A stretch of DNA of 64,000 bases from positions 42,658 to 106,657 of the forward strand of contig NZ_JACHZQ010000011.1 of the NCBI RefSeq assembly GCF_014193655.1, written 5' to 3'. A program made the position numbers and the translations under genes. This DNA comes from Rhizobium sp. BK313 (lineage in GTDB: Bacteria; Pseudomonadota; Alphaproteobacteria; Rhizobiales; Rhizobiaceae). Positions 8,124 through 16,507 of the stretch are shown here, piece by piece (positions within the stretch are counted from its first letter, which is position 1; every line of letters starts with the position of its first letter). A model generated the notes under the pieces. It was not told the origin of the DNA, searched no databases, and saw only the letters and a list, made by a program, of their open reading frames with translations.

Positions 8124-9110
8124 ATGAAAAAATCCACATCCAGATGGTTGTCGGGACTAGTTCTCGCCGGCGCGTTCATGGCGAGCGTCGCCACGGCAGC
8201 AGCCGAGCCGATCAAGATCGCGATCGCCAATTTCGGCGAACATCCGCAGCTCAACGCCTCGATCGCCGGCTTCAAGAAGGCGCTGGCCGACAATGGCTTC
8301 GTTGAAGGCAAGGATGTGGTCTATACCGAGAGCAACACCAGCTTCGACGCCTCGCTGGTGCCGCAGATGATCGCCAAGCTGCAGTCGGACCATCCGAAGC
8401 TGATGTACACCATCACGACGCCGGTCTCGCAGATCGCCAAGAAGGCGCTTGCCGGCTCCGGCATTCCGATTGTGTTCTCGGCCGTGACCGATCCGGTCGC
8501 CGCCAAGCTCGTCCCCTCCTGGGACGCCGGCGATGAGGGCATTACCGGCGCGAGCGACCTACAGGATATCGCCGCCATCTTGACCTTCACGAAGAAGCTG
8601 TTCCCGAATGCAAAGCGCATCGGCGTGCCCTACAATCCGGGCGAAGCAAACGACGTCGCCCTGCTTGACAAGGTGAAACAGGCCGCGCCATCAGCCGGTT
8701 TCGAAGTCGTGTCCGTCGGCGTCGACAACGTCAACGATATCCAGCAGCGCATCGCTTCCTTCGCCGGCAAGGCCGACGTGATCTACACGCCCGCCTCCAA
8801 CCTGCTGCAGCCGGCGATCGCCGCCGTTTCCGCTGCGGCTCGCCAGGCCGGCATCCCGATCGTCAACTCGGATGACGCCGCGGTCCGCACTGGTGTCGTG
8901 CCCGCGAGCTTCGCCGTCAATTACGAGCAGGTTGGCGAAAATGCCGGCAAGATCGCCGCGCAGATCCTGAAGGGCGCCGATCCAAAGACGATCAAGCCGT
9001 CGCGTCCGGCCTATGAGGATCACGCGCCGCTGATCAACAAGACGGTTATGAAGGCTTTCGGCGTCGACGTGCCGGCCTCGCTTGCCGATTGCAATTGCTT
9101 CGTCAACTGA
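8124..9110 (+). CDS. ABC transporter substrate-binding protein, TrpX/COG2984 type
   Basis: 328 residues with a signal peptide (KKSTSRWLSGLVLAGAFMAS then ATAAAEP). The mature part is an ABC_sub_bind protein (IKIAIANFGEHPQLNASIAG; YTITTPVSQIAKKALAGSG; PIVFSAVTDPVAAKLV; IPIVNSDDAAVRTGVV). The family binds aromatic amino acids such as tryptophan in the streptococcal TrpXYZ system. Shine-Dalgarno GGGAGGAAATC precedes the ATG. First gene of an ABC operon that continues into kynU, so its ligand is probably tryptophan-derived (kynurenine or N-formylkynurenine). The C-terminal tail carries two close cysteines (DCNCFVN). Confidence 0.9.
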   Translation: MKKSTSRWLSGLVLAGAFMASVATAAAEPIKIAIANFGEHPQLNASIAGFKKALADNGFVEGKDVVYTESNTSFDASLVPQMIAKLQSDHPKLMYTITTPVSQIAKKALAGSGIPIVFSAVTDPVAAKLVPSWDAGDEGITGASDLQDIAAILTFTKKLFPNAKRIGVPYNPGEANDVALLDKVKQAAPSAGFEVVSVGVDNVNDIQQRIASFAGKADVIYTPASNLLQPAIAAVSAAARQAGIPIVNSDDAAVRTGVVPASFAVNYEQVGENAGKIAAQILKGADPKTIKPSRPAYEDHAPLINKTVMKAFGVDVPASLADCNCFVN

Positions 9111-9141
9111 CAAGCTGCATCTTCGACGGACCATTCACGAC

Positions 9142-9169
9142 ATGGCGGCGTCATGAACGCCGCCATTTT
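9142..9169 (+). terminator. Hairpin between binding-protein and ATPase genes
   Basis: ATGGCGGCG (9142-9150) and CGCCGCCAT (9158-9166) form a perfect 9-bp stem with a 7-nt loop, followed by a short TTT run. Placed 31 bp after the binding-protein stop, it should partially terminate transcripts or protect the upstream mRNA. The only ATG at 9153 lies in the loop, which argues that translation of the ATPase begins downstream at 9198. Confidence 0.6.
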
Positions 9170-9197
9170 GCAAGCCCATTCTGCGGGGGAGCCACGG

Positions 9198-9977
9198 ATG
9201 CTGGACATCAAATCCGCGCGCAAAGTTTTCTACAAGGGACAGCCGGACGAGAAGATCGCGCTCGACGGCCTGTCCCTATCGCTTAAAACCGGCGAATTCG
9301 GCGTGGTCATCGGCTCGAACGGAGCCGGCAAAAGCAGTATGCTCAACGCCATCTCCGGCGCGCTCAACCTCGATTCCGGCCAGATCATCATCAATGGCGA
9401 CGATGTCACCGGCGCGCCGGTCCATAAGCGCGCCGCGCGGCTCGCCCGCGTCTTCCAAGACCCTATGAAAGGTACTGCCGCCAGCATGACGGTTGCCGAA
9501 AACATGCTGCTCGCTGATCTGCGCGGCAAGCGGCGTGGCCTCCGCCCCGGCCTGAACGCGGCCCGCCTGGCGACTTACAAGGAAAGACTGTCCGTGCTTG
9601 GTCTTGGCCTTGAGAACCGGCTGAACACGAAGGTAGAGCTGCTATCGGGCGGCCAGCGGCAATCGCTCTCGCTGATCATGGCCGTCGGCGGCTCGCCGGA
9701 ACTGCTGCTGCTCGACGAACATACAGCCGCCCTCGATCCACGCACGGCCGACATCGTCATGCAGGCGACAGTACGCACCGTCGAAGCGCTGAAGCTGACG
9801 ACCTTGATGGTGACGCACAACATGCAGCACGCCATCGACTTCGGCGACAGCGTCATCATGCTCGACGCCGGCAGGGTTCATCTCGAAATCATCGGTGAAG
9901 CAAAAAAGCGGATCACCGTTCCCGAGCTGATCGGCCATTTCGCCGTCAAGACCGACCGCATGCTGCTGGTGAGCTGA
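9198..9977 (+). CDS. ABC transporter ATP-binding protein, COG1101 type
   Basis: 259 residues from ATG 9198 (MLDIKSARKVFY), which has GGGGGAG upstream and matches where family members begin; an in-frame ATG at 9153 sits in a hairpin loop and is less likely. Walker A is GSNGAGKSS, the ABC signature LSGGQRQ, Walker B LLLLDEHTAALD, and the H-loop MVTHNMQ. COG1101 ATPases pair with COG2984 binding proteins and COG4120 permeases, all present here. The permease start is 4 bp after its stop, indicating coupling. Confidence 0.92.
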   Translation: MLDIKSARKVFYKGQPDEKIALDGLSLSLKTGEFGVVIGSNGAGKSSMLNAISGALNLDSGQIIINGDDVTGAPVHKRAARLARVFQDPMKGTAASMTVAENMLLADLRGKRRGLRPGLNAARLATYKERLSVLGLGLENRLNTKVELLSGGQRQSLSLIMAVGGSPELLLLDEHTAALDPRTADIVMQATVRTVEALKLTTLMVTHNMQHAIDFGDSVIMLDAGRVHLEIIGEAKKRITVPELIGHFAVKTDRMLLVS

Positions 9978-9981
9978 TATC

Positions 9982-10905
9982 ATGGATTTCATTCAGGAAA
10001 CCGTTTCGAGTTTCATCTCGCTGATCCCGGTCACGCTGGCGCAGAGCTTCATCCTGAGCTTCGTCGTGCTGGGCATCATGATCCCTTTCCGCATGCTGAG
10101 CTTCCCGGACCTGACCAGTGAGGGCGCCTTTCCGCTCGGTGGCTGCGTCTGTGGCATCCTGCTGGCCGCGGGCGTCGCACCACCGCTGGCAATCATCGCG
10201 GCTTTTGTCGTCGGCCTTGCTGCCGGTTGCTGCACGGCCTTCATTCACCTGCGCTTCCGCATCCATACGCTGCTCGCCGGCATCCTGATGTCGACCATGC
10301 TCTACAGCATCAATCTCGGCATCATGGGCAAGTCGAATCTCTCGGTCTTCGGCTCGCCGACCGTGTTCGATTGGGTGCCGCTGACCCAGCCGGGCTTTCC
10401 GGCAAGCAAGATCGTCGTCGCCGGCTTGATCGCGTTGATCGTCCTCGTCGCCCTCAACCTCTATTTCAAGACGGAAAAGGGCACGGCCATGCGCGCCGTC
10501 GGCTCCAACCCGGACATGGCCGAAGCGCAAGGCATCAATGTGTGGGCCGCGACGATCGGCGGTGTCGGCCTTGCCAGCGCCTTTTCCGCCTCCAGCGGCG
10601 CGCTGATGGTGCAATCGCAAGGCTTTGCCGACGTCAATATGGGTATCGGCATCCTGATCAACGGCCTGGCGGCGCTGATGATCGGCGAGGCGTTCACCGG
10701 CAAGCAGACCGTGCTGCGGCAGCTGCTCGCACCCTTCGTCGGTTCGATCATCTACTACCAGCTCGTCTCGCTCTGCCTCGCCGCAGGCATGCCGCCGCCG
10801 AACCTGAAGCTGGCCACCGGCCTATTCGTGCTGCTGATGCTAGCCCTGCCCAGCATCAAGCGCAGCCGCGGCGGCGCGCCCGCCCGCGAAACAATTCGCG
10901 AATAA
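9982..10905 (+). CDS. ABC transporter permease, COG4120 type
   Basis: 307 residues, strongly hydrophobic, with about eight to nine predicted membrane segments. Recognisable family stretches include MLSFPDLTSEGAFPLGGCV near the N-terminus and MRAVGSNPDMAEAQGIN in the cytoplasmic coupling region. It completes the importer with the two genes upstream. Its basic C-terminus is followed 16 bp later by kynU, so transporter and enzyme are co-transcribed. Confidence 0.9.
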   Translation: MDFIQETVSSFISLIPVTLAQSFILSFVVLGIMIPFRMLSFPDLTSEGAFPLGGCVCGILLAAGVAPPLAIIAAFVVGLAAGCCTAFIHLRFRIHTLLAGILMSTMLYSINLGIMGKSNLSVFGSPTVFDWVPLTQPGFPASKIVVAGLIALIVLVALNLYFKTEKGTAMRAVGSNPDMAEAQGINVWAATIGGVGLASAFSASSGALMVQSQGFADVNMGIGILINGLAALMIGEAFTGKQTVLRQLLAPFVGSIIYYQLVSLCLAAGMPPPNLKLATGLFVLLMLALPSIKRSRGGAPARETIRE

Positions 10906-10921
10906 AGAGAGACCCGACGCC

Positions 10922-12169
10922 ATGACCAGCCTTCCCGATTTCGCCGCCGTCGAGGCCATGGATGCGGCCGACCCGCTGCGTCCCTTCCGTAGCCGCTTCG
11001 CCTTGCCCGAGGGCGTCATCTATCTCGATGGCAACTCGCTCGGTGCCGCCTCGCATGACGTCTTCTCCGAATTGCAGCAGGCCGCGACGGAGGAATGGGG
11101 CAACGGCCTGATCCGTAGCTGGAACAGCGCCGGCTGGTTCCACCTGCCGCTCGAACTCGGCGACCGCATCGGCCGGCTGATCGGTGCTGCACATGGCCAG
11201 ACCGTGGTCACCGACTCGACCTCGATCAACATCTACAAGGCGCTGCATGCCGCTCTTGCGATGCGCTCCGGCCGCAGCGTCATCGTTGCCGAAGGCGACA
11301 GCTTTCCGACCGACCTCTACATGGCCGAAGGTGTCGCCTCGACACGGCCCGGCGTTACCCTTCGCCTCGAAGGCAAGGATGCGGACAATATCGAGGATTT
11401 GATCGACGACCAGGTTGCCGTCGTGCTGGTCAACCACGTCAACTACAAAAGCGCCGAGCTGCGCGACATGGCGGCGCTGACGCGCAGGATCCACGAAGCC
11501 GGCGCGCTGGTGATCTGGGATCTCTGCCACAGCGCCGGCGCGTTGCCTGTCGATCTCGACGGCGCCAATGCCGATTTCGCTGTTGGATGCACCTATAAAT
11601 ATCTGAACGGTGGCCCCGGCTCGCCGGCTTTCATCTATGCCGCGTATCGCCACCACACATCGATCATTCAACCGCTCAGTGGTTGGTGGGGCCATGCCCG
11701 TCCCTTCGCCTTCGAGCAGAATTTTGCCGGTGGTGAGGGTATCAAGCGCTTCCTCTGCGGCACGCAGCCCATTCTTTCGCTCAGAGCGTTGAAAGGCGTG
11801 CTCGGTGTTTGGGACGAGGTCGACATGAGCGCGTTGCGCAGGAAGAGTGTTGCACTGACAGATCTCTTCATCCAGTTGGTGGAGGCGAAATGCGGCCAAT
11901 ATGGCGTCATATTGGAAACCACGCGCAACAGCGAACGGCGCGGCAGTCAGGTCTCCTTCGCCCACAGCAACAGTTATGAAGTGATGCAAGCCTTGATCGA
12001 ACGCGGCGTCATCGGCGATTTCCGCGCCCCCGCCACCCTGCGTTTCGGCTTCACGCCGCTTTATGTCGGCTACCGCGATGTCTGGCACGCGGCGGAGGTG
12101 CTGGAAGAAATTCTCAGCAGCGGATCGTGGAAGGAAGCGCGCTTTGCCGTGCGGTCGACCGTGACGTGA
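10922..12169 (+). CDS. kynU: Kynureninase
   Basis: 415 residues. A fold-type I PLP enzyme with kynureninase hallmarks: YLDGNSLGAASHDVF near the N-terminus, WHLPLELGDRIGRLIGA-like region, TDSTSINIYKALHAAL (phosphate cup), VIWDLCHSAGALPVDLDG and the PLP-lysine region GCTYKYLNGGPGSPAF. It cleaves L-kynurenine to anthranilate and alanine. Length matches bacterial KynU. Placed between the importer and a formamidase-like hydrolase. No tryptophan dioxygenase lies in the window, so the locus appears to start from imported (formyl)kynurenine. Confidence 0.95.
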   Translation: MTSLPDFAAVEAMDAADPLRPFRSRFALPEGVIYLDGNSLGAASHDVFSELQQAATEEWGNGLIRSWNSAGWFHLPLELGDRIGRLIGAAHGQTVVTDSTSINIYKALHAALAMRSGRSVIVAEGDSFPTDLYMAEGVASTRPGVTLRLEGKDADNIEDLIDDQVAVVLVNHVNYKSAELRDMAALTRRIHEAGALVIWDLCHSAGALPVDLDGANADFAVGCTYKYLNGGPGSPAFIYAAYRHHTSIIQPLSGWWGHARPFAFEQNFAGGEGIKRFLCGTQPILSLRALKGVLGVWDEVDMSALRRKSVALTDLFIQLVEAKCGQYGVILETTRNSERRGSQVSFAHSNSYEVMQALIERGVIGDFRAPATLRFGFTPLYVGYRDVWHAAEVLEEILSSGSWKEARFAVRSTVT

Positions 12170-12206
12170 TATCGGATTGACGCTGGCAACGCAGGGGGAT
12201 CGGGCG

Positions 12207-13037
12207 ATGAGCTATTTCAGGATTACCGACTGGGAAAGTGCCTACACCAGCGATGCCTATGTGGTCGGCGGTGACCGCTGGCCGGCAGCCTGGGTAGAAC
12301 CCGCGCAAGCCTTCCGCGATAGCCTCGCCGCCACCGGGCGCGCCAACCTCGACCTCGCCTATGGCCCCGGAGGACGCAATCGTTTCGACCTCTTCCTGCC
12401 CGCTGAGAAACCGAGGGGATTGGTGGTCTTCATTCATGGCGGTTACTGGCTGGAACTCGACAAGAGCTATTGGTCGCATCTCGCCGCTGGCCCCATCGCC
12501 AACGGCTACGCTGTTGCCGTCCCTTCCTACACGCTTTGTCCTGACATCCGCCTCGCCGGCATCGCCAAGGAAGTTGCGGCGGCAATCGGCAAAGCCGCCG
12601 ATATGGTCGATGGCCCTGTGATGCTGGTCGGACATTCGGCCGGCGGCCAGCTTGCGACCCGCGTGGTCACGGCCACGTCGCCGCTAACAGCGCCAGTCCA
12701 GGCCCGCATCCGCCATGTGGTCTCCATCTCTGGACTTCACGACCTGCGCCCGATCATGAAGAGGACTCTGAACGAGCACCTGCACATCGATGCAGCCGAA
12801 GCCACGGCCGAAAGCCCGGCGCTGCTGGAACCTGTAGAAAATGTCCGCCTCACCTGCTGGGTCGGCGGTGCGGAACGCGCCGAATTCATCCGCCAGAATG
12901 CTCTGCTCGCCAATATCTGGACCGGTCTTGGCGCGGCAACCAACGCCGTCGTTGAACCCGACCAAAATCATTTTACGGTATTGGACGGACTTGCCGATCC
13001 TGCGCATCCGCTGACGCGGGCCTTGCTTTCCGAATAG
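12207..13037 (+). CDS. Alpha/beta hydrolase, probable kynurenine formamidase (AFMID-type)
   Basis: 276 residues from ATG 12207, which has AGGGGG upstream and was chosen over an in-frame ATG at 12177. The oxyanion-hole motif HGGYW (FIHGGYWLELDK) is typical of eukaryote-type N-formylkynurenine formamidases; the nucleophile elbow is GHSAGGQ and the catalytic His lies in NHFTVLD. The predicted reaction is N-formylkynurenine to kynurenine plus formate, the step before KynU. This is not the metal-dependent KynB fold common in other bacteria. An ester or carbamate hydrolase role remains possible, but position after kynU favours formamidase. Confidence 0.82.
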   Translation: MSYFRITDWESAYTSDAYVVGGDRWPAAWVEPAQAFRDSLAATGRANLDLAYGPGGRNRFDLFLPAEKPRGLVVFIHGGYWLELDKSYWSHLAAGPIANGYAVAVPSYTLCPDIRLAGIAKEVAAAIGKAADMVDGPVMLVGHSAGGQLATRVVTATSPLTAPVQARIRHVVSISGLHDLRPIMKRTLNEHLHIDAAEATAESPALLEPVENVRLTCWVGGAERAEFIRQNALLANIWTGLGAATNAVVEPDQNHFTVLDGLADPAHPLTRALLSE

Positions 13038-13263
13038 TGCGTCCAGAGATTTTCGAAGCGCTGCTCATGGCTGGCACCTTTGACCGACCGGCATAACAAT
13101 GCGCTTGCCGAACGTCATCAGCGAACGCATTCTCTCCAATGACCTTCCAGGCAGGGTCAGCCGCTAGGCGCGACCCATCATGTTCAGCCAAAGTCATTTT
13201 ACGGCTTCATGCTGGCCGGCCGCCAGCGGAGAGACCGTTAGAACACTATGAAAGGGAATAACC

Positions 13264-14631
13264 ATGGGCGGATCCCAGGATAGCGGCGAAAGAAAAAGCG
13301 ACATCGGATTTTTGAGCGTGGGGGAGCTGGGCAGCCGTTATCGCAACGGCTCGCTGTCGCCTGTCGATGTTGTCGCGGCGGCGTTGGAACGTATTGAAGC
13401 GCTCGAACCAAGCCTGAATGCGGTTGCCCATGTCATGCGAAGCGCCGCCTTGGAACAAGCGACGCGTGCAGCGGCCGACCTCCGGTCCGGGCGCGATCTC
13501 GGGCCGCTGCATGGCATTCCGGTTGCCATCAAGGATTTGATTGAAGTCCGCGACGCACCGACCGGCTTTGGCAGCCGCGTTCGCTCGCCCGTAGTGGCGG
13601 CTGATGACGCGGAGCTCGTAAGGCGGTTGCGGGAAGCGGGTGCCATCCTCGTCTGCAAGACCAATCTGCTCGAATATGCCTACGGCATCGCCCATCCGGA
13701 TGTCGGCCAGACCAACAATCCCCATGATACCGGCCGGACATCGGGCGGCTCCAGCGGCGGTTCTGCAGCCGTCGTCGCGGCTGGCATCGTACCTCTCGCT
13801 GTTGGCACGGATACCGGCGGATCGATCCGTATCCCCGCCTCCTATTGCGGCATCGTTGGTTTGAAGCCGACCTTCGGTCTGGTTTCGGTCGATGGTGTTT
13901 TCCCTCTGTCGCAAACGCTAGATCATGCCGGGCCGCTTGCACGCACCGTCGCGGACGCTGCAATCTTGCTGGAATATCTCTCCGGAAAACCGTTCCGCCT
14001 GTCGTCGCCGTCGCTCGAAGGCGTCAGAATTGGTGTTCTCTCCTACCACGCCGACAGCCGGGAGCTGACCGCGGCGGTGGCGGAAAACCTCAGGCAAACG
14101 ATTACGACGCTAAAGGCCCACGGAGCCATCATCAAAACGGTCGATATCCCGTTGTTAGCCTCTGCCAACTCGGAACTACGAAAGATCATCAAGCCGGAGG
14201 CATCCCTGATCCACAGAGAGCTCTACGCCGAAAATCCTGCGGGCTATGCGCCGAGAACCCGGTCGCAAGTCGAGGCCGGCTTCGGTGTGAGCGCGGTGGA
14301 TTACCTGCAAGCTCAGGATTTTCGCCTGCAGCTTCGCGAAGCGGTCGAGGCCCAATTCGCTGATGTTGATGTGCTGCTGAGTCCCAGCGTTCCCTTTCCC
14401 GCCCCCATCGAGGATCCGGAATTTACCGAGGATGGCGAGGAAGGTGAAATGCTGTCGAGTGGCTTCGCCAACATGACCGGGCAACCGTCCATCAGCCTGC
14501 CTTGCGGCACGGATGGACATCTGCCGCTCGGCCTGCAACTCACCGCTGGATTCGGCGATGACGGCAAGCTGTTGCAAATCGCACTTGGCGTCGAAGCGGC
14601 TCTCGCCGCCCACAGAAGACCAGCCGTCTAA
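13264..14631 (+). CDS. Amidase-signature family enzyme (GatA-like)
   Basis: 455 residues. The Ser-cisSer-Lys triad is intact: Lys in PVAIKDLIEV, the Gly/Ser-rich SGGSSGGSAAVVAAG and the nucleophile region GTDTGGSIRIPAS. The family hydrolyses amides, and related proteins include GatA, aryl amidases and urethanases. No gatB or gatC is nearby, so a catabolic amidase is likelier than the tRNA amidotransferase subunit. It follows the kynurenine genes by 226 bp that hold no gene, and precedes a solute-binding protein. A kynurenine link is possible but not shown. Confidence 0.9.
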   Translation: MGGSQDSGERKSDIGFLSVGELGSRYRNGSLSPVDVVAAALERIEALEPSLNAVAHVMRSAALEQATRAAADLRSGRDLGPLHGIPVAIKDLIEVRDAPTGFGSRVRSPVVAADDAELVRRLREAGAILVCKTNLLEYAYGIAHPDVGQTNNPHDTGRTSGGSSGGSAAVVAAGIVPLAVGTDTGGSIRIPASYCGIVGLKPTFGLVSVDGVFPLSQTLDHAGPLARTVADAAILLEYLSGKPFRLSSPSLEGVRIGVLSYHADSRELTAAVAENLRQTITTLKAHGAIIKTVDIPLLASANSELRKIIKPEASLIHRELYAENPAGYAPRTRSQVEAGFGVSAVDYLQAQDFRLQLREAVEAQFADVDVLLSPSVPFPAPIEDPEFTEDGEEGEMLSSGFANMTGQPSISLPCGTDGHLPLGLQLTAGFGDDGKLLQIALGVEAALAAHRRPAV

Positions 14632-14638
14632 ACACACA

Positions 14639-14678
14639 GTCATCGATCTGTTATAGCTCTATATAACAGATCGATGAC
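14639..14678. repeat. Perfect 17-bp inverted repeat with 6-nt centre
   Basis: Arms at 14639-14655 and 14662-14678 (left arm GTCATCGATCTGTTATA) are exact reverse complements with GCTCTA between them. It starts 8 bp after the amidase stop. No T-run follows, so a simple rho-independent terminator is unlikely; an unusually strong operator, or an mRNA-stabilising or processing hairpin, fits better. A 10-bp palindrome GTGCTAGCAC lies further on at 14826-14835, about 68 bp before the next start. Confidence 0.6.
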
Positions 14679-14902
14679 ATCTGGGCGATACCGGCACTCG
14701 AACATCGTCGAGAAGCACCGTTTTCATCAGTTGCAGCCTCTCACAAAAGAGAAATCTAATATAATTAAAAATGACTTCAGCCTATTTTTTAATCCCTGCA
14801 CTATATTGTGCAGATGCGTTATATCGTGCTAGCACAGTCCCATCCGGAAAAACTGTCTAGGACGCGCAGACGGCGTGTTCTCAGTCGAAAAGGATGCTGA
14901 CG

Positions 14903-16435
14903 ATGACTTCACTGACAAGCAGGGCCGGCCTCTATTTGTGCTCGGCATTTCTGGCTCTGACACTGCTTTCCTCATCCGCCATGGCCGCCGATCTTCGTGT
15001 CGGTTTGCGTGCCGATCCTGATATTCTCGACCCTGCGCAGGGCACTTCGGTTGCCGGTCGTGTCGTTTTTGCAGCCCTCTGCGACAAGCTGATCGACATC
15101 ACCGTCGACGGCAAATACCAGCCGCAGCTCGCCACCGCGTGGTCGTGGTCAGCGGATAATCTGACCCTGACCTTGAAGTTACGGGAGCATGTCTTATTCC
15201 AAGACGGCCAGCCCTTCGACGCCGCCGCCGTCAAGGTCAATCTCGACCGTTATCGCACCGATCCGCTTTCGAAGCGCAAGACCGAATTGAAACCGGTCGC
15301 CAGTGTCGAAGTCGTCGATCCCCTGACCGTCAACATCAAGCTGAACCAGGCCTATGCGCCGCTTGTCAGCGTATTGTCCGACCGCGCCGGCATGATGTTG
15401 TCGCCGGCGGCACTCAGCAAGGAAGGCGCCAAGATCGGCGATCATCCGGTCTGCGCCGGGCCATTCCAATTCGTCGAGCGTGTTTCGCAGGATCACATTC
15501 TGCTGAAGCGTTTCGATCAATATTGGAACAAGGATGCGATCCTGGTCGACTCTGTGAATTATCGGATGATCCCGGATGACAGCGTGCGGCTTCTCAGCCT
15601 GCGCTCCGGTGACATCGACCTGATCGAGCGCCTGTCGCCAAGCGATATTCCGACCGTCAAGAGCGATGCGAACCTGAAAGTGATCGACGGCCCGTCCACC
15701 GCTTTCGACCTTATTTCCATCAACACCAATCATGGTGACGACGCCAACAATCCGCTCGGCAAAAGCGCCAAGGTCCGTCAGGCCTTCGAACTGTCGCTCG
15801 ACCGCAACGCCATCAACCAGGTGGCCTATGAGGGCTTTTTCGTTCCGGGCAATCAACCGGAGCCGGTCGGCACGCAGTTCTACGATGCGGCCCATCCGGT
15901 ACCGGAGCGCGATGTCGCCAAGGCGAAGGCACTGCTGGCCGAGGCAGGCACGCCCAATCCCTCCTTCACGCTCGCCGTCGCCAACAGCCCGATCCTGGCG
16001 CAGGTCTCGCAGATGATCCAGTCGATGGCCGCCGAGGCCGGGTTCGACGTCAAGATCCAGACACTGGAATCCTCGACGCTGGCTGCCAATTCCGATGCCG
16101 GCAAGTATCAGGCGTCCATGGCTATCTGGAGCGGACGCCCCGATCCGGACGGTAATATCAGCCCATGGATTGCCAGCGACGGCTTCTTGAACTGGGGCCA
16201 CTATGGCAACAAGGATCTCGACAAGATCCTGATGCAGGCGCGACAGACGACGAACGATGCTGAGCGCAAGAAGCTCTATGCCGCCGCCATCAATCTCTAT
16301 GTCGCCGACATGCCGTTCATTGTCCTCTATCACTACAAGTCGCTCTGGGCGGCCCGCAGCAATATCGACGGCTTCGTTCCCTACCCTGACGGACTTATTC
16401 GGCTGCAGGGTGTGAAGAAGAGCGTGGCCGGCTAA
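14903..16435 (+). CDS. Family-5 ABC solute-binding protein (peptide/opine/nickel type), orphan
   Basis: 510 residues from ATG 14903, chosen because the AAAAGGA ribosome site abuts the alternative ATG at 14894. Signal peptide ends ...SSSAMA before ADLRVGLRADPDILDP. SBP_bac_5 features include TLKLREHVLFQDGQPFDA, AVKVNLDRY and IKSLW-type C-terminal aromatic patches. Binds peptides or other amide-containing nutrients in related systems. Dpp/Opp-type permease and ATPase genes are absent on both sides, so it must borrow membrane parts from elsewhere or be part of a broken locus. The neighbouring amidase suggests an amide substrate. Confidence 0.9.
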   Translation: MTSLTSRAGLYLCSAFLALTLLSSSAMAADLRVGLRADPDILDPAQGTSVAGRVVFAALCDKLIDITVDGKYQPQLATAWSWSADNLTLTLKLREHVLFQDGQPFDAAAVKVNLDRYRTDPLSKRKTELKPVASVEVVDPLTVNIKLNQAYAPLVSVLSDRAGMMLSPAALSKEGAKIGDHPVCAGPFQFVERVSQDHILLKRFDQYWNKDAILVDSVNYRMIPDDSVRLLSLRSGDIDLIERLSPSDIPTVKSDANLKVIDGPSTAFDLISINTNHGDDANNPLGKSAKVRQAFELSLDRNAINQVAYEGFFVPGNQPEPVGTQFYDAAHPVPERDVAKAKALLAEAGTPNPSFTLAVANSPILAQVSQMIQSMAAEAGFDVKIQTLESSTLAANSDAGKYQASMAIWSGRPDPDGNISPWIASDGFLNWGHYGNKDLDKILMQARQTTNDAERKKLYAAAINLYVADMPFIVLYHYKSLWAARSNIDGFVPYPDGLIRLQGVKKSVAG

Positions 16436-16463
16436 CGCCCTTGCCATGACGTTTCGCTGAGAT

Positions 16464-16500
16464 GACCCGGGTTCGAGCTCTTCGAACCCGGGTCCATTTT
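16464..16500. terminator. Bidirectional-type terminator hairpin
   Basis: A perfect 13-bp GC-rich stem (GACCCGGGTTCGA at 16464-16476 with its complement at 16482-16494, 5-nt loop) is followed by CATTTT. It lies between the convergent solute-binding and VOC genes and should stop forward transcripts, and possibly reverse ones. Confidence 0.8.
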
Positions 16501-16507
16501 GCAGAGT

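Noticed and set aside
10856..12088. 410-codon open frame antisense to kynU
   Set aside because: Shadow of a complete kynureninase with intact PLP motifs.
13209..13227. GC-rich short dyad near GCTGGCCGGCCGCCAGC upstream of the amidase gene
   Set aside because: Arms are short, no T-run follows, and similar dyads arise by chance in GC-rich DNA.
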